From Christensenella sp. UBA4263 (GTDB lineage: Bacteria > Bacillota > Clostridia > Christensenellales > Aristaeellaceae): DNA of 16,078 nucleotides. The stretch is taken from the NCBI GenBank assembly GCA_002395225.1, contig DGWH01000133.1, positions 1-16,078 of the forward strand. Direction: 5' to 3'. The notes under the pieces were generated by a model. It had not been told where the DNA came from and did no database searches. It worked only from the letters and a program-made list of their open reading frames with translations. This document shows, piece after piece, positions 1 to 7,851 of this stretch (the first letter of the stretch is position 1; each line of letters opens with the position of its first letter). The translations under genes were made by a program, and so were the position numbers.

Positions 1-1875
1 CGAACAATGGAAGCACAGACAGATTCTGACATTTCAAGCGAACTGGTCCTTGCAAATTTACTGGCAGAGGAAGGCAGCTTAGTGTCCCCCAATTGGTATT
101 ATTCTACAGAGATCAGAGTGTTAAATACCAATCTTGTTTTTGCACCGTTGTTTCGTATTTTTCATAGCTGGCATAAAGTCAGACTTCTTGGCACGGTGAT
201 AATTCATTTATGCCTGCTCATAAGCATTTTTGTTTTCTGCAGGGTTTCCAAACTCATTTCCCTGTTTCCGGCTATAGGATTAATGCTGGTTCTTCCTTTT
301 TCAGGCATATATTATTCATTTGTATTGCAATTTCCATACTATGTGCCGCATATGGGGATAACAATACTCATCTTTTCTTTAATCAGTTATTGTTCAGAGA
401 ATAACCAAAATAAAGGAATAAGAGCTGCTGTTTTGTCCTTAGGATGTGTGCTGGCAGTTTTGGCCGGAATGGGAGGAGCAAGACAGCTAATCGTATTCTT
501 TATCCCCCTGTTCCTTGCCGTTTTACTTCCATATATGCATAAAGTCGCCAGGGTTACGGATAATACGGTGAGTGTGAGCTGGAAAAGGTATTTATTTGCT
601 GCATTTTTATGTTTATCAGCCAGTTTGATCGGATATCTGATAAATATAACGATTATGAAAAATAAATATCATTTTATGGTTTATGACGTATCCTTTTCAT
701 CCTTCGATATTAGCCGAATTTCTGGCATAATAACTGGTTTTTTTACATCGCTTGGCTTCATGTCTGGCAAATTAGAAGGCCGGGTGCTGTTCCATAATAT
801 ATTTGTTGCTTTTTTGTCCCTTGGCTCAATTTTCAGTGCGCTGCAGGGAATAAAAGTTGGACAGAAGAAATCTGATGTGTATTTCTTTTTTTCGTCATTT
901 TTTATTTCATCTATTGTTATTTTTATCCTTCTGTTTACATTTACCGACATGAATCATTCTGACCGGTACAATCTTCCGATTATGTTCCTGACAGCGCCGA
1001 TGATTGCCATGGGTTTGAAATATCTGGATAACTATAAGCATTTATTTAGGAGTGCCGCATTAGCTGTTTGGATTGTGCTGATCCTTTTTTCTGGGTATGA
1101 TAATCTGAAAAGTCTTGGTATTCAAAGGGAAAAAACAGATCATCAGGAGATCGCAGATTATCTATTGGAACATGGGTATTATAAAGGGTATTCGGCTTTT
1201 TGGAGCGGAAATGTCCTAACCGAACTTTCAGACGGAGCAATAGATGTTTATACCTGGGGGGACGATTTGGGAGAAGAAGCGGGGGGCGATGTAGACAGAA
1301 CCTATAAATGGCTGCAGCTTGTAAAACACGATACCGAACGGCCTGAGGGAAAAGTATTTTTATTATTCCAAAACAATGCAATTAGGCTTAATATGGATGC
1401 AGGAGAAGCTGCCAGGAAAAAATTGTGGAAGCTAAGAGATGAAAGAATCATTCTCAAACAAGGTTACTATACGGTTTATGGATATGAAAATTATGGTGAT
1501 ATGATTAGCGATATATATGATTATGATTTTGTATTTCAGGATGGGAACTGGCTTATAAACGGAGAGGACGTTAAAGGCCATCGAATTTTATATGAGAATG
1601 GTATTTCACATGGACCAAATATGCAGTTTCGTCCCGGAAGATATAGGGTGACAATACATGGGAAAAACTTATCTTTCGCAGAGTTTTATTGTACTTATAA
1701 GTCTGAAAATGCGTCCCTGGATATCGAAATGATTACTAACAGCGACCAGGAAATGGTTTGTGAGTTTGCTGCAACTGAAAAGGTGGAAAATGGCGAAATA
1801 GTAATCAAAAACACTTCTTCCGATAATGTTGAAATTTACAGTGAACAGATTGATTTTTTGAAGCCGATACTATAG
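1..1875 (+). CDS. GT-C-like polytopic membrane glycosyltransferase, 5' end cut by window
   Basis: Probable integral-membrane glycosyltransferase of the GT-C type, which uses polyprenyl-phosphate-linked sugars outside the membrane. The frame is open from base 1. An ATG at 7 exists, but the protein would then begin in the acidic catalytic-type loop (T5-D-S-D8, then SSELVLANLL), and GT-C enzymes carry a membrane helix before that loop, so the true start is probably upstream of the window. About ten hydrophobic segments follow up to roughly residue 370 (numbered from the ATG). The last 250 or so residues are hydrophilic and rich in aromatic and acidic residues, with a beta-rich look (GRYRVTIHG), probably an extracytoplasmic domain. 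A second GT-C gene follows in the same direction after 139 bases. The acceptor cannot be read from sequence. The segment is AT-rich compared with the middle of the window. The GT-C assignment rests on topology and the DSD loop, not on a named family. Confidence 0.7.
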   Translation, partial: RTMEAQTDSDISSELVLANLLAEEGSLVSPNWYYSTEIRVLNTNLVFAPLFRIFHSWHKVRLLGTVIIHLCLLISIFVFCRVSKLISLFPAIGLMLVLPFSGIYYSFVLQFPYYVPHMGITILIFSLISYCSENNQNKGIRAAVLSLGCVLAVLAGMGGARQLIVFFIPLFLAVLLPYMHKVARVTDNTVSVSWKRYLFAAFLCLSASLIGYLINITIMKNKYHFMVYDVSFSSFDISRISGIITGFFTSLGFMSGKLEGRVLFHNIFVAFLSLGSIFSALQGIKVGQKKSDVYFFFSSFFISSIVIFILLFTFTDMNHSDRYNLPIMFLTAPMIAMGLKYLDNYKHLFRSAALAVWIVLILFSGYDNLKSLGIQREKTDHQEIADYLLEHGYYKGYSAFWSGNVLTELSDGAIDVYTWGDDLGEEAGGDVDRTYKWLQLVKHDTERPEGKVFLLFQNNAIRLNMDAGEAARKKLWKLRDERIILKQGYYTVYGYENYGDMISDIYDYDFVFQDGNWLINGEDVKGHRILYENGISHGPNMQFRPGRYRVTIHGKNLSFAEFYCTYKSENASLDIEMITNSDQEMVCEFAATEKVENGEIVIKNTSSDNVEIYSEQIDFLKPIL

Positions 1876-2014
1876 CGGTACGATTGAAATGAAGAAGCTT
1901 ATTTATTCGATCCTGGTGGGTAAAGTTTTAAACTGGCAGATGGCTGGAAAAGTTAAATGAATCAAGCGGTTGGCATCGATATTTAAACAAGGCAGAAAGA
2001 GGTAAAAGCGCATC
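1876..2014. other. Short intergenic gap between two GT-C genes, no clear signal
   Basis: The 139 bases between the two glycosyltransferase genes hold no convincing -35/-10 pair and no terminator hairpin. The only SD-like stretch is AGAAAGAGG, shortly before the ATG at 2015. A 23-codon frame at 1889-1960 begins MKKLIYSILVGK but has no SD site. Co-transcription of the two genes is therefore possible. Confidence 0.4.
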
Positions 2015-3583
2015 ATGAATAAAACATTCAGGTGGATTGTTGTTCGAATATACGTATTAATGTTTCTTTGGACTCTTTTTCTTGTTTTTGGCATGCAACA
2101 TGTATTTAACTTTACACACTCAAAGACTTTTCCACTGGAGAATGCTGGCTTTTTCATAATTGGTGTGGCAGGAATTGTTTTATTGTTCCAGATTAATACT
2201 CATTATGGAAAGCAAATCGAATCTTTTTTGCAAAAGAACCATCGCCTTATTCTTCTGATTTCTCTCGGTGTTTTTCTTGCCTGGCAGATATACGCCTGTT
2301 ATGGAGGATATTTTTTATCTGAATGGGATACGGGAGTAATACGTGAAACTGTAAGATTACAGGTTAACCGTGATTATGCATATCTTGACAATGGCTATTT
2401 TTCCATGTATCCCAATAACATGCTTCTTGTATGGATATTTACCGGAGTTGTTCGACTGGCAGCATTCGTCGGGTATATGAATTGGAAGTTTTCTCTTGTT
2501 GTATTCCAATGTCTTATTGATGCTGTCTCCATGTGGCTCGTATACAGAGTAACGATTGATCTTACAAACAATCAAAGAACGGCTTTTCTGACGTATAGTA
2601 CAGCTGTTTTGCTCGTTGGCATCTCTCCATGGTTCATTGTTGCCTACTCAGATGCCACAGGCATTTTGTTTCCGGTTCTTATTATTCGACTCTATCAATT
2701 AAGCTTGAAATCAGAAAAAAATGCGGCAAAGGCTCTCTGGAGTATAATTTTAGGATTTGTTTCTCTGGCTGGCTTCTTTATCAAACCACAAATTCTGATA
2801 GCGTTCATTGCAGTGATATTAGCTGAAGTATTCTGCCTGTTTGGAAAAGGACATAGACGTCGATTGTCTGGATTCAGCATTAGAACCATGTGTTATGCGG
2901 CTGGAATAATAATATTTTTTGTATCATACAATTATATGATTCTGCCGGCCCTGCATTTCCAGAGAGATGCCGACAAAGCATTTGGCTGGCAGCACTATTT
3001 AATGATGGGTCTGAACAATTCTACAGATGGAGCCTGGTCAGAGGACGATTATTATTATACACAGACCTTTTCAACAAACAATGAAAGAAACGAAGCAAAC
3101 ATACAGGAGGCAAAAAGAAGAATAAAAGAAATGGGAATCGGAGGATTGCTTCAGCATTTGTGCAGGAAACAACTTGTCAATTATGGCGATGGTACATTTG
3201 CCTGGAATGTTGAAGGCAAGTCATTTTCCGGAGACCCGGAATGGGCGCAGAACAGAATCAGTGATTTTATCCGCTCACATATTAAGCCGGAAGGAAAAAA
3301 CTACAGTTGGTTTATTGCTTCAAAGCAATTAATCTGGGTTATGGTCCTCTTCTTTCAGCTGTTTGTTTTTGTTCATTCGAAAGGAACAAGGCTCTATGAT
3401 GGAGACAGCAGTACCATTATCATTACGCTGGCCATGTCTATCATTGGTTTGACAATTTTCAATCTTTTGTTTGAAGCGCGGGCCAGATATTTATTCTGCT
3501 ATGCCCCCTTGTTTGTTATTCTTTTCGGATGCGGGGTGCGCAATGTGTATCGCTTGATCTGTTATTCTTTTCGGCACTTATGA
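2015..3583 (+). CDS. GT-C-like membrane glycosyltransferase (PMT/ArnT-like topology)
   Basis: A 522-residue polytopic membrane protein with about a dozen hydrophobic segments. Two hydrophobic stretches lie before residue 95. They are followed by an outward-type loop carrying an acidic motif (E103-W-D105) and a Y132-P-N-N135 motif ahead of the next helix, the arrangement of GT-C enzymes that use lipid-phosphate sugars. Near the C-terminus, in or just before the last helix, is the charged run F486-E-A-R-A-R-Y-L, resembling an Arg/Tyr motif common in ArnT-like families. The start ATG at 2015 has a purine-rich SD (AGAAAGAGG) upstream. The gene lies 139 bases after another GT-C gene in the same direction, so the two probably act on the same surface polymer. 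No GT-A glycosyltransferase, flippase or polymerase gene is visible to identify the product. The exact family is uncertain. Confidence 0.7.
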   Translation: MNKTFRWIVVRIYVLMFLWTLFLVFGMQHVFNFTHSKTFPLENAGFFIIGVAGIVLLFQINTHYGKQIESFLQKNHRLILLISLGVFLAWQIYACYGGYFLSEWDTGVIRETVRLQVNRDYAYLDNGYFSMYPNNMLLVWIFTGVVRLAAFVGYMNWKFSLVVFQCLIDAVSMWLVYRVTIDLTNNQRTAFLTYSTAVLLVGISPWFIVAYSDATGILFPVLIIRLYQLSLKSEKNAAKALWSIILGFVSLAGFFIKPQILIAFIAVILAEVFCLFGKGHRRRLSGFSIRTMCYAAGIIIFFVSYNYMILPALHFQRDADKAFGWQHYLMMGLNNSTDGAWSEDDYYYTQTFSTNNERNEANIQEAKRRIKEMGIGGLLQHLCRKQLVNYGDGTFAWNVEGKSFSGDPEWAQNRISDFIRSHIKPEGKNYSWFIASKQLIWVMVLFFQLFVFVHSKGTRLYDGDSSTIIITLAMSIIGLTIFNLLFEARARYLFCYAPLFVILFGCGVRNVYRLICYSFRHL

Positions 3584-3661
3584 TTTGTGGACAATTTTCC
3601 AAAAGAAATTGCAAAAGAGGGAATGCCGGCTGGTCACAGCGGAATCTTAACAAGTGAAAAA
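3584..3661. other. Convergent intergenic gap without a clear terminator
   Basis: The glycosyltransferase genes on the two strands converge on this 78-base gap. The only inverted repeat I find is a weak AT-rich one (CAATTT/AAATTG, 3592-3611) with no following T-run, so no terminator is called for either strand. Confidence 0.4.
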
Positions 3662-5371
3662 TCATTTGGACGATCTGCTGACAACAATGAAATTGCCGAA
3701 TTTTTCAATATGAAAGCGTGAATCAAACTTGCCGGCATAATGTTCCGGAAGGATAAAAACATCTTCCTGATAGGTGTCTGACAGCATATTCTGCGGGAGG
3801 ATAAACCGGTACCTGCCAAAACTCGTTGCCTTGCGGAATTCGGAATCATCATACTCATATTGAACTGTTTCGTGAAAAAGCACCGGATCAGTTTCGCAGT
3901 AATACATGAGCAGAACGTATCCGCCGCGTACGCTTTCTTCATCAAAATGATCGACGCAATAGACCGTGTTTTTGTTCAGCGAATCGGCATACCGTGCTGC
4001 TTCGCCATATCCATTCATGAACTCATATCCGATCTGATGTCTGTATTCCGGCCCCGTGTAATACTGAACAAACAATCCGGAAGCGGCGAGTATCAGACAT
4101 AGCACACCGGCACACATTTCCCGCTGCTTTTCAGCAAGAAATCTGATTCCGACCGTCACAAAATAGATGACAGGGATAAACAGCACATTTATACGGTTGA
4201 TGTTTTGATGGAGCAGGATGGACAAAATAAAGCTGCCTGTAAACCATGCGCACATTACAAAGTTGTAATCAGCTGACTTTAACCTGGCTGCACGCTTGAA
4301 TGACAGAAATCCGCCCAGCAGAAAAAGGGGAAATGTAAATACATAGATAATATTGAATCCATCAATTACATTAATCACTTCTTTGATGGGATACGAGAAC
4401 AGAAGAGAAAACAGGCTCCCAACGTTGCTGATCACATTGCCAAAGATATGCCGGTTCAGAGGGATAAAAACCGAATTTGATCTCAGTACTGTAAGACGCG
4501 GTACACTGAATAAAGCGGTGCGTATTTCGGGAAGCTTGAATATATTGATGATCCAGAATACTGCCAGCGGCAGGGCGACAGCCACGCACACAAGTCCGCA
4601 GATGATTAACTGCTTTATCGTGATAGAATGTCTTGCCAACGCATATATCACAAGTATAGTCAGCATAATCGGCAGAACAACATATGTTGAGGCATAGGTA
4701 TAAAGCGATAGAGAAAAAAACGCTCCTGCCAAAGCGTATGTTCCTGTTTTTTTATTATGGCAGCCCATTACAAAGAAGTACAGCCCAATCAGAAGGAGAA
4801 ACGGTGCCGGGTTTGCATCCAGGGCCCAACGTGAGGACATGATATGCCATGGAGATACGGTCAGCAGCAGTGCGCCTGTATACGCTGTAAACCGATCGGT
4901 GATCTTCTTCAGCAGCAGATAAAAAACGTATATTGAAAGGATCCCGAACAGTGCCTGGGGTAAACGGTACACAAACAGACTGTTGCCGAATACTTTGATG
5001 AAAACCGAGGCAACATACAGATAAAACGGTCCGTGGCCGGCTCCCCATGCCACAGGATATACGGGATTGTGATATCCGTTTCTGTCCACACCGTAATTTG
5101 CCAGAGCCCATGCGTCATAACCGATGCTGGCCTCATCCTGATTCATTCCCGCAGGCAGCGTATCAAGCCCGATCAGCCTCAATGCGGCGCCGATGAGCAG
5201 GACGATGACGATAAAAGTCAATTCAAAGTATTTATTTTCAATTAACTGAATAAGGGGGCCTGAAATAGACCTCTTTTTTTTCAGCAATATAGAAGCAAGG
5301 AGAAAAACGCATACCAGACCCAAAGAAATGGAATTGAAAGGATGTATCATATATTCGCCTGACTTTCGCAT
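3662..5371 (-). CDS. PMT/ArnT-type GT-C glycosyltransferase (GT39/GT83-like)
   Basis: A 569-residue polytopic membrane protein. Two N-terminal helices are followed by the motif region MNQDEASIGYDAW, with the acidic pair D79-E80 as in PMT/ArnT enzymes, then a GxGPFYLY loop and a VYRLPQALFGIL helix typical of the family. About a dozen hydrophobic segments are followed by a soluble C-terminal tail of about 130 residues. Enzymes of this family transfer a sugar from polyprenyl phosphate to a protein or lipid acceptor outside the membrane. The start is uncertain: the ATG at 5371 has AGGGA upstream at somewhat long spacing, while the ATG at 5350 has AGG seven bases upstream and would remove seven residues; a TTG at 5374 is also open. 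The gene is downstream of the wall-enzyme operon on the same strand, separated by a hairpin and about 176 bases, and I see no clear promoter of its own. Base composition resembles the operon more than the two glycosyltransferases at the left. Confidence 0.8.
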   Translation of the reverse strand: MRKSGEYMIHPFNSISLGLVCVFLLASILLKKKRSISGPLIQLIENKYFELTFIVIVLLIGAALRLIGLDTLPAGMNQDEASIGYDAWALANYGVDRNGYHNPVYPVAWGAGHGPFYLYVASVFIKVFGNSLFVYRLPQALFGILSIYVFYLLLKKITDRFTAYTGALLLTVSPWHIMSSRWALDANPAPFLLLIGLYFFVMGCHNKKTGTYALAGAFFSLSLYTYASTYVVLPIMLTILVIYALARHSITIKQLIICGLVCVAVALPLAVFWIINIFKLPEIRTALFSVPRLTVLRSNSVFIPLNRHIFGNVISNVGSLFSLLFSYPIKEVINVIDGFNIIYVFTFPLFLLGGFLSFKRAARLKSADYNFVMCAWFTGSFILSILLHQNINRINVLFIPVIYFVTVGIRFLAEKQREMCAGVLCLILAASGLFVQYYTGPEYRHQIGYEFMNGYGEAARYADSLNKNTVYCVDHFDEESVRGGYVLLMYYCETDPVLFHETVQYEYDDSEFRKATSFGRYRFILPQNMLSDTYQEDVFILPEHYAGKFDSRFHIEKFGNFIVVSRSSK

Positions 5372-5526
5372 CAAACTGTTTTCCCTGACGTTTTACAAGG
5401 CTTTTTCCGTAAGCATCCTGAATTGAAGGATAATAAACGGTATGTTGAATAGCCGGTTGCTTCGCGGCCGCGGCGGGCAAAGCTGATTGAAAAAAGCGTT
5501 TGTGTTCCCGGATCAAGTTTTGAAGG

Positions 5527-5550
5527 AGATCCCCCGCAAGCGGGGGATCT
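5527..5550 (-). terminator. GC-rich hairpin right after the VanY-like gene
   Basis: The inverted repeat AGATCCCCCG / CGGGGGATCT (10 bp, loop CAAG) begins at the stop codon of the carboxypeptidase gene. On the - strand it is followed by TCCTTCAAAAC rather than a strong T-run. It is either a weak intrinsic terminator or an mRNA 3'-end stabilising hairpin for the four-gene operon. Confidence 0.6.
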
Positions 5551-6755
5551 TATTTGAGTACGTACTGGACGTATTCCTCCAGACACCAGTTGTTCTTTGT
5601 CATAATCTGGGCAGCTTCCAGGCCGACATAACGGATATGCCAGGACTCTGCGATGAAACCGGTGAGTTCCTGCTTTTCTTTGGTAAAACGGACGACAAAT
5701 CCATATTCGTGACAGTGCTGATGGAGCCATTTCTGCTGCTCGGTTCCGGTAAAACTCACCCCCGGAACGGTAACATCAAAGGCCAGACCTGTCTGATGTT
5801 CACTGGTTCCTGCCGGGGCGACCGTGTTGTAAGTGGCGGAAAGAGCACGCTTGCGTGACCAGTCCGGATTGTTTCTAAGATAAGTGGAGACAGAATTGTC
5901 CACCAGTTTCTGCTGCTCTTTATAGGTTCGGTAGGCGGAGGAGATCTGCCACTTGCCGATGCCGCTGTTTACGGCTGCCTGAAGCATGGTGCCAAGCGCT
6001 TCGGTTGCGGTGCGGTTGGCTTTGGTTCCTGAATACTTTACCTTGACGATATCCGAAGAAATGACTTTGGAGATGTCAACCAGGTCTGAGGGAACGTAAT
6101 TTGAATCCAGCGGAAGGTCACGGTTGACCAGAATGAGGAAATCGGTCTTTGGAATCTGATCTGCTGAGAGCGCTGCTGTGCTGTACAGAACTTCAAGTGT
6201 TTTGCTTCCGGCCAGACCGTCGGCAATGAGACCGTTCACGGCCTGAAACATCACAACGGCATCCTCTGTCTGGCTGCCGAAGATCCCATCCGGGGTACCC
6301 TCCATGTATCCAAGCAGTTTGAGCTTTTCCTGAAGAGCTTTAACCTCCTCGCCATCCATCCCCTTTTTCAGCGTTTTGACAGGGGTGCTGGTAGGGGTGG
6401 GAGTGGGGGATGGGGTCGGGTTTGGGGTAAACAGAATGGTTTCTTCTTCTGCGACTGCCGTGCTGTTTCCGGGAAGCAGATAATGATCACCAAATCCATA
6501 CTGAACACCGAAAGGGGCATTGACAGCAGGGGTTGGAGTCAGGGCCAAACCATCTGCTGTGGAATCGGAGGCAGGGGAGATTGGCGTTGACTGGACGGAA
6601 GAAGAGGATTCCGGCTCTATCGGGTTCACCTGAACGAAATTGGTCAGGAGAAGGCTGATCCCGACAAGCGCCAGAACGGCAGAACCGGATAAAAGAAGCT
6701 GGATAAGCGGAAGGGAAGATTTCTGCTTATTCCTTTTTTTCATTGAACTGGGCAT
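5550..6755 (-). CDS. VanY-like D-alanyl-D-alanine carboxypeptidase with PG-binding domain
   Basis: A 401-residue membrane-anchored wall enzyme that should remove the terminal D-Ala from pentapeptide stems outside the membrane. A basic N-terminus (KKRNKQK) precedes one membrane helix (about residues 16-41). A Ser/Pro/Thr-rich spacer follows, with alternating Pro-Thr around 111-125. A peptidoglycan_binding_1 domain (about 128-192) carries the usual DGIFGSQTEDAV signature. The catalytic M15B VanY domain fills the C-terminal half. It has the zinc motif S318-E-H320-Q-T-G-L-A-F-D327 and E370-S-W-H373-I-R-Y-V-G, plus SSAYR with a conserved Arg near 276; all key residues are present. I start at the ATG at 6755 because GAGGG (6761-6765) sits five bases upstream; an ATG at 6773 is in frame but has no SD site. 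It is the last gene of the operon, 25 bases after the SGNH gene. Confidence 0.9.
   Translation of the reverse strand: MPSSMKKRNKQKSSLPLIQLLLSGSAVLALVGISLLLTNFVQVNPIEPESSSSVQSTPISPASDSTADGLALTPTPAVNAPFGVQYGFGDHYLLPGNSTAVAEEETILFTPNPTPSPTPTPTSTPVKTLKKGMDGEEVKALQEKLKLLGYMEGTPDGIFGSQTEDAVVMFQAVNGLIADGLAGSKTLEVLYSTAALSADQIPKTDFLILVNRDLPLDSNYVPSDLVDISKVISSDIVKVKYSGTKANRTATEALGTMLQAAVNSGIGKWQISSAYRTYKEQQKLVDNSVSTYLRNNPDWSRKRALSATYNTVAPAGTSEHQTGLAFDVTVPGVSFTGTEQQKWLHQHCHEYGFVVRFTKEKQELTGFIAESWHIRYVGLEAAQIMTKNNWCLEEYVQYVLK
6394..6427 (+). other. G-quadruplex-type G-run cluster inside the VanY-like gene
   Basis: Six runs of three or more G (6394-6397, 6399-6401, 6405-6409, 6412-6415, 6418-6420, 6424-6427) are separated by one to three bases on the + strand, the template strand of the gene; a further GGGG lies at 6382-6385. 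This fits the classic four-run G-quadruplex pattern with spare runs. It encodes the Pro-Thr spacer as CCC/CCN-ACN codons, which may be its only reason for existing. Confidence 0.6.
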
Positions 6756-6760
6756 TGTTT

Positions 6761-6765
6761 CCCTC
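6761..6765 (-). promoter_or_regulatory. RBS that fixes the VanY-like start
   Basis: GAGGG on the - strand lies five bases before the ATG at 6755 and lies inside the frame opened by the alternative ATG at 6773. It therefore favours the shorter protein. Confidence 0.7.
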
Positions 6766-6780
6766 TGTTTCATTGATCAA

Positions 6781-7842
6781 TTAATCAGACTCAAAGATCC
6801 ATCGCCCGGCATCGTGTAATGCATGGGCCCAGGTGCGAAGTTTGTCATTGTTGTCCAAAAGGGTTTCCTGTGCTATAACGATTTCCTCACCGCCGGCAAT
6901 ACAGTCTGTAATCGCGTCATTGATCCATTCGCCGTAATGGGTGGTGTCCTTGTAGTTCCTGCCGTGCAGAACCCATGATTCACGGACGGAAAAGTCATAC
7001 AGGGTTACGTTTTCATAGCGGGAGAGAAGGTCATAGCATAATGGACGCAATGCCAAAAGTGCCTCAAGCGTTCCCTTGCTTTCCATGTTGGACCATTCTG
7101 CGGCAGAATAAGGCGGGAAAAAGATGTCAAAATGTGTTTCGGGATATGCCGTTATAAACGGCAGCAAATTTGTTTCAATATTGTTTCGGGCTTTTTCAAG
7201 GAAGGCATCCTGTGTGTGAACCTGTTTTGGTGATTCAAACAGAGCCGTGTATTCTATTGCACCGACACTGTATTCATCCTGGTTAGCCCAATTGTACATT
7301 TTATCACGGAAGGATTCATCCTGTGTCTGTCCCCAGGTCTTCAGGCACTTTGGAATAAAAGTGCCCCAGACACTTTTATTAAACCAGTAGGGCGCGTCGT
7401 CAGTAAAGGTGTCTGTATACAGATAATCCGGCAGAGGATAGGTAACTTCATTGCTTTCCCCGACGAGGGAATACACGTCGAGACCATAGACGATACGACG
7501 TAAGGAATGAGTCCTGAAAGCAATATCCAGGAGAACCGCATGATTATGAACGGTACCGGCAGAGGTGCACAGTTTAATGAACTGTCCGCCCAGACGGGAA
7601 TTCATATAGGACGGATGAAAGTTCTCCGTAACCGAGGTTCCGACAATTGCGCTGTCGTAGGGATAGTTTCTGGCAATGCCGGGATTTGAATATACCTGAG
7701 AGGTCTTGTCGACGGGAGGCAGGTATTCCGTGGCTAGGTGATATGCCTGAAACGGATCGATCCATGCGATGAGGACGATACATAAAAGAAAGAACAGAAT
7801 CAGCGGACCAAGTGTCAATCCGCACCATTTTTTTATGCTCAT
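6781..7842 (-). CDS. SGNH/DltD-like extracytoplasmic partner of MBOAT acyltransferase
   Basis: A 353-residue protein with one N-terminal membrane helix (about residues 8-28) and an outside domain. The helix is followed by a WIDPF segment common in proteins paired with MBOAT enzymes. The sequence VGTS70 followed by VTENFHPS fits the nucleophile block of SGNH hydrolases, and D299-T-T-H302 near the C-terminus fits the catalytic Asp/His block. Such proteins (DltD, AlgX/AlgJ, PatB-type) work with an MBOAT transporter to transfer acyl groups, often acetyl, onto a surface polymer. The ATG is only nine bases after the MBOAT stop codon and has no recognisable SD, so translation is probably coupled. 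The VanY-like gene follows after 25 bases. The acceptor (peptidoglycan, teichoic acid or polysaccharide) is not shown by sequence. Confidence 0.8.
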   Translation of the reverse strand: MSIKKWCGLTLGPLILFFLLCIVLIAWIDPFQAYHLATEYLPPVDKTSQVYSNPGIARNYPYDSAIVGTSVTENFHPSYMNSRLGGQFIKLCTSAGTVHNHAVLLDIAFRTHSLRRIVYGLDVYSLVGESNEVTYPLPDYLYTDTFTDDAPYWFNKSVWGTFIPKCLKTWGQTQDESFRDKMYNWANQDEYSVGAIEYTALFESPKQVHTQDAFLEKARNNIETNLLPFITAYPETHFDIFFPPYSAAEWSNMESKGTLEALLALRPLCYDLLSRYENVTLYDFSVRESWVLHGRNYKDTTHYGEWINDAITDCIAGGEEIVIAQETLLDNNDKLRTWAHALHDAGRWIFESD

Positions 7843-7851
7843 AATCAGTAA

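Noticed and set aside
1889..1960. A 23-codon frame (MKKLIYSILVGKVL...) between the two left glycosyltransferases
   Set aside because: No SD site, no promoter and too short to judge; possibly a relic but not supportable.
3592..3611. CAATTT/AAATTG hairpin between convergent glycosyltransferase genes as a terminator
   Set aside because: The stem is short and AT-only apart from its ends, and no T-run follows on either strand.
5238..5516. Open - strand frame running from the intergenic gap into the PMT-like gene (IREHKRFFQSALPAAAAKQ...)
   Set aside because: It looks somewhat protein-like but begins at TTG without an SD and overlaps the glycosyltransferase start in another phase.
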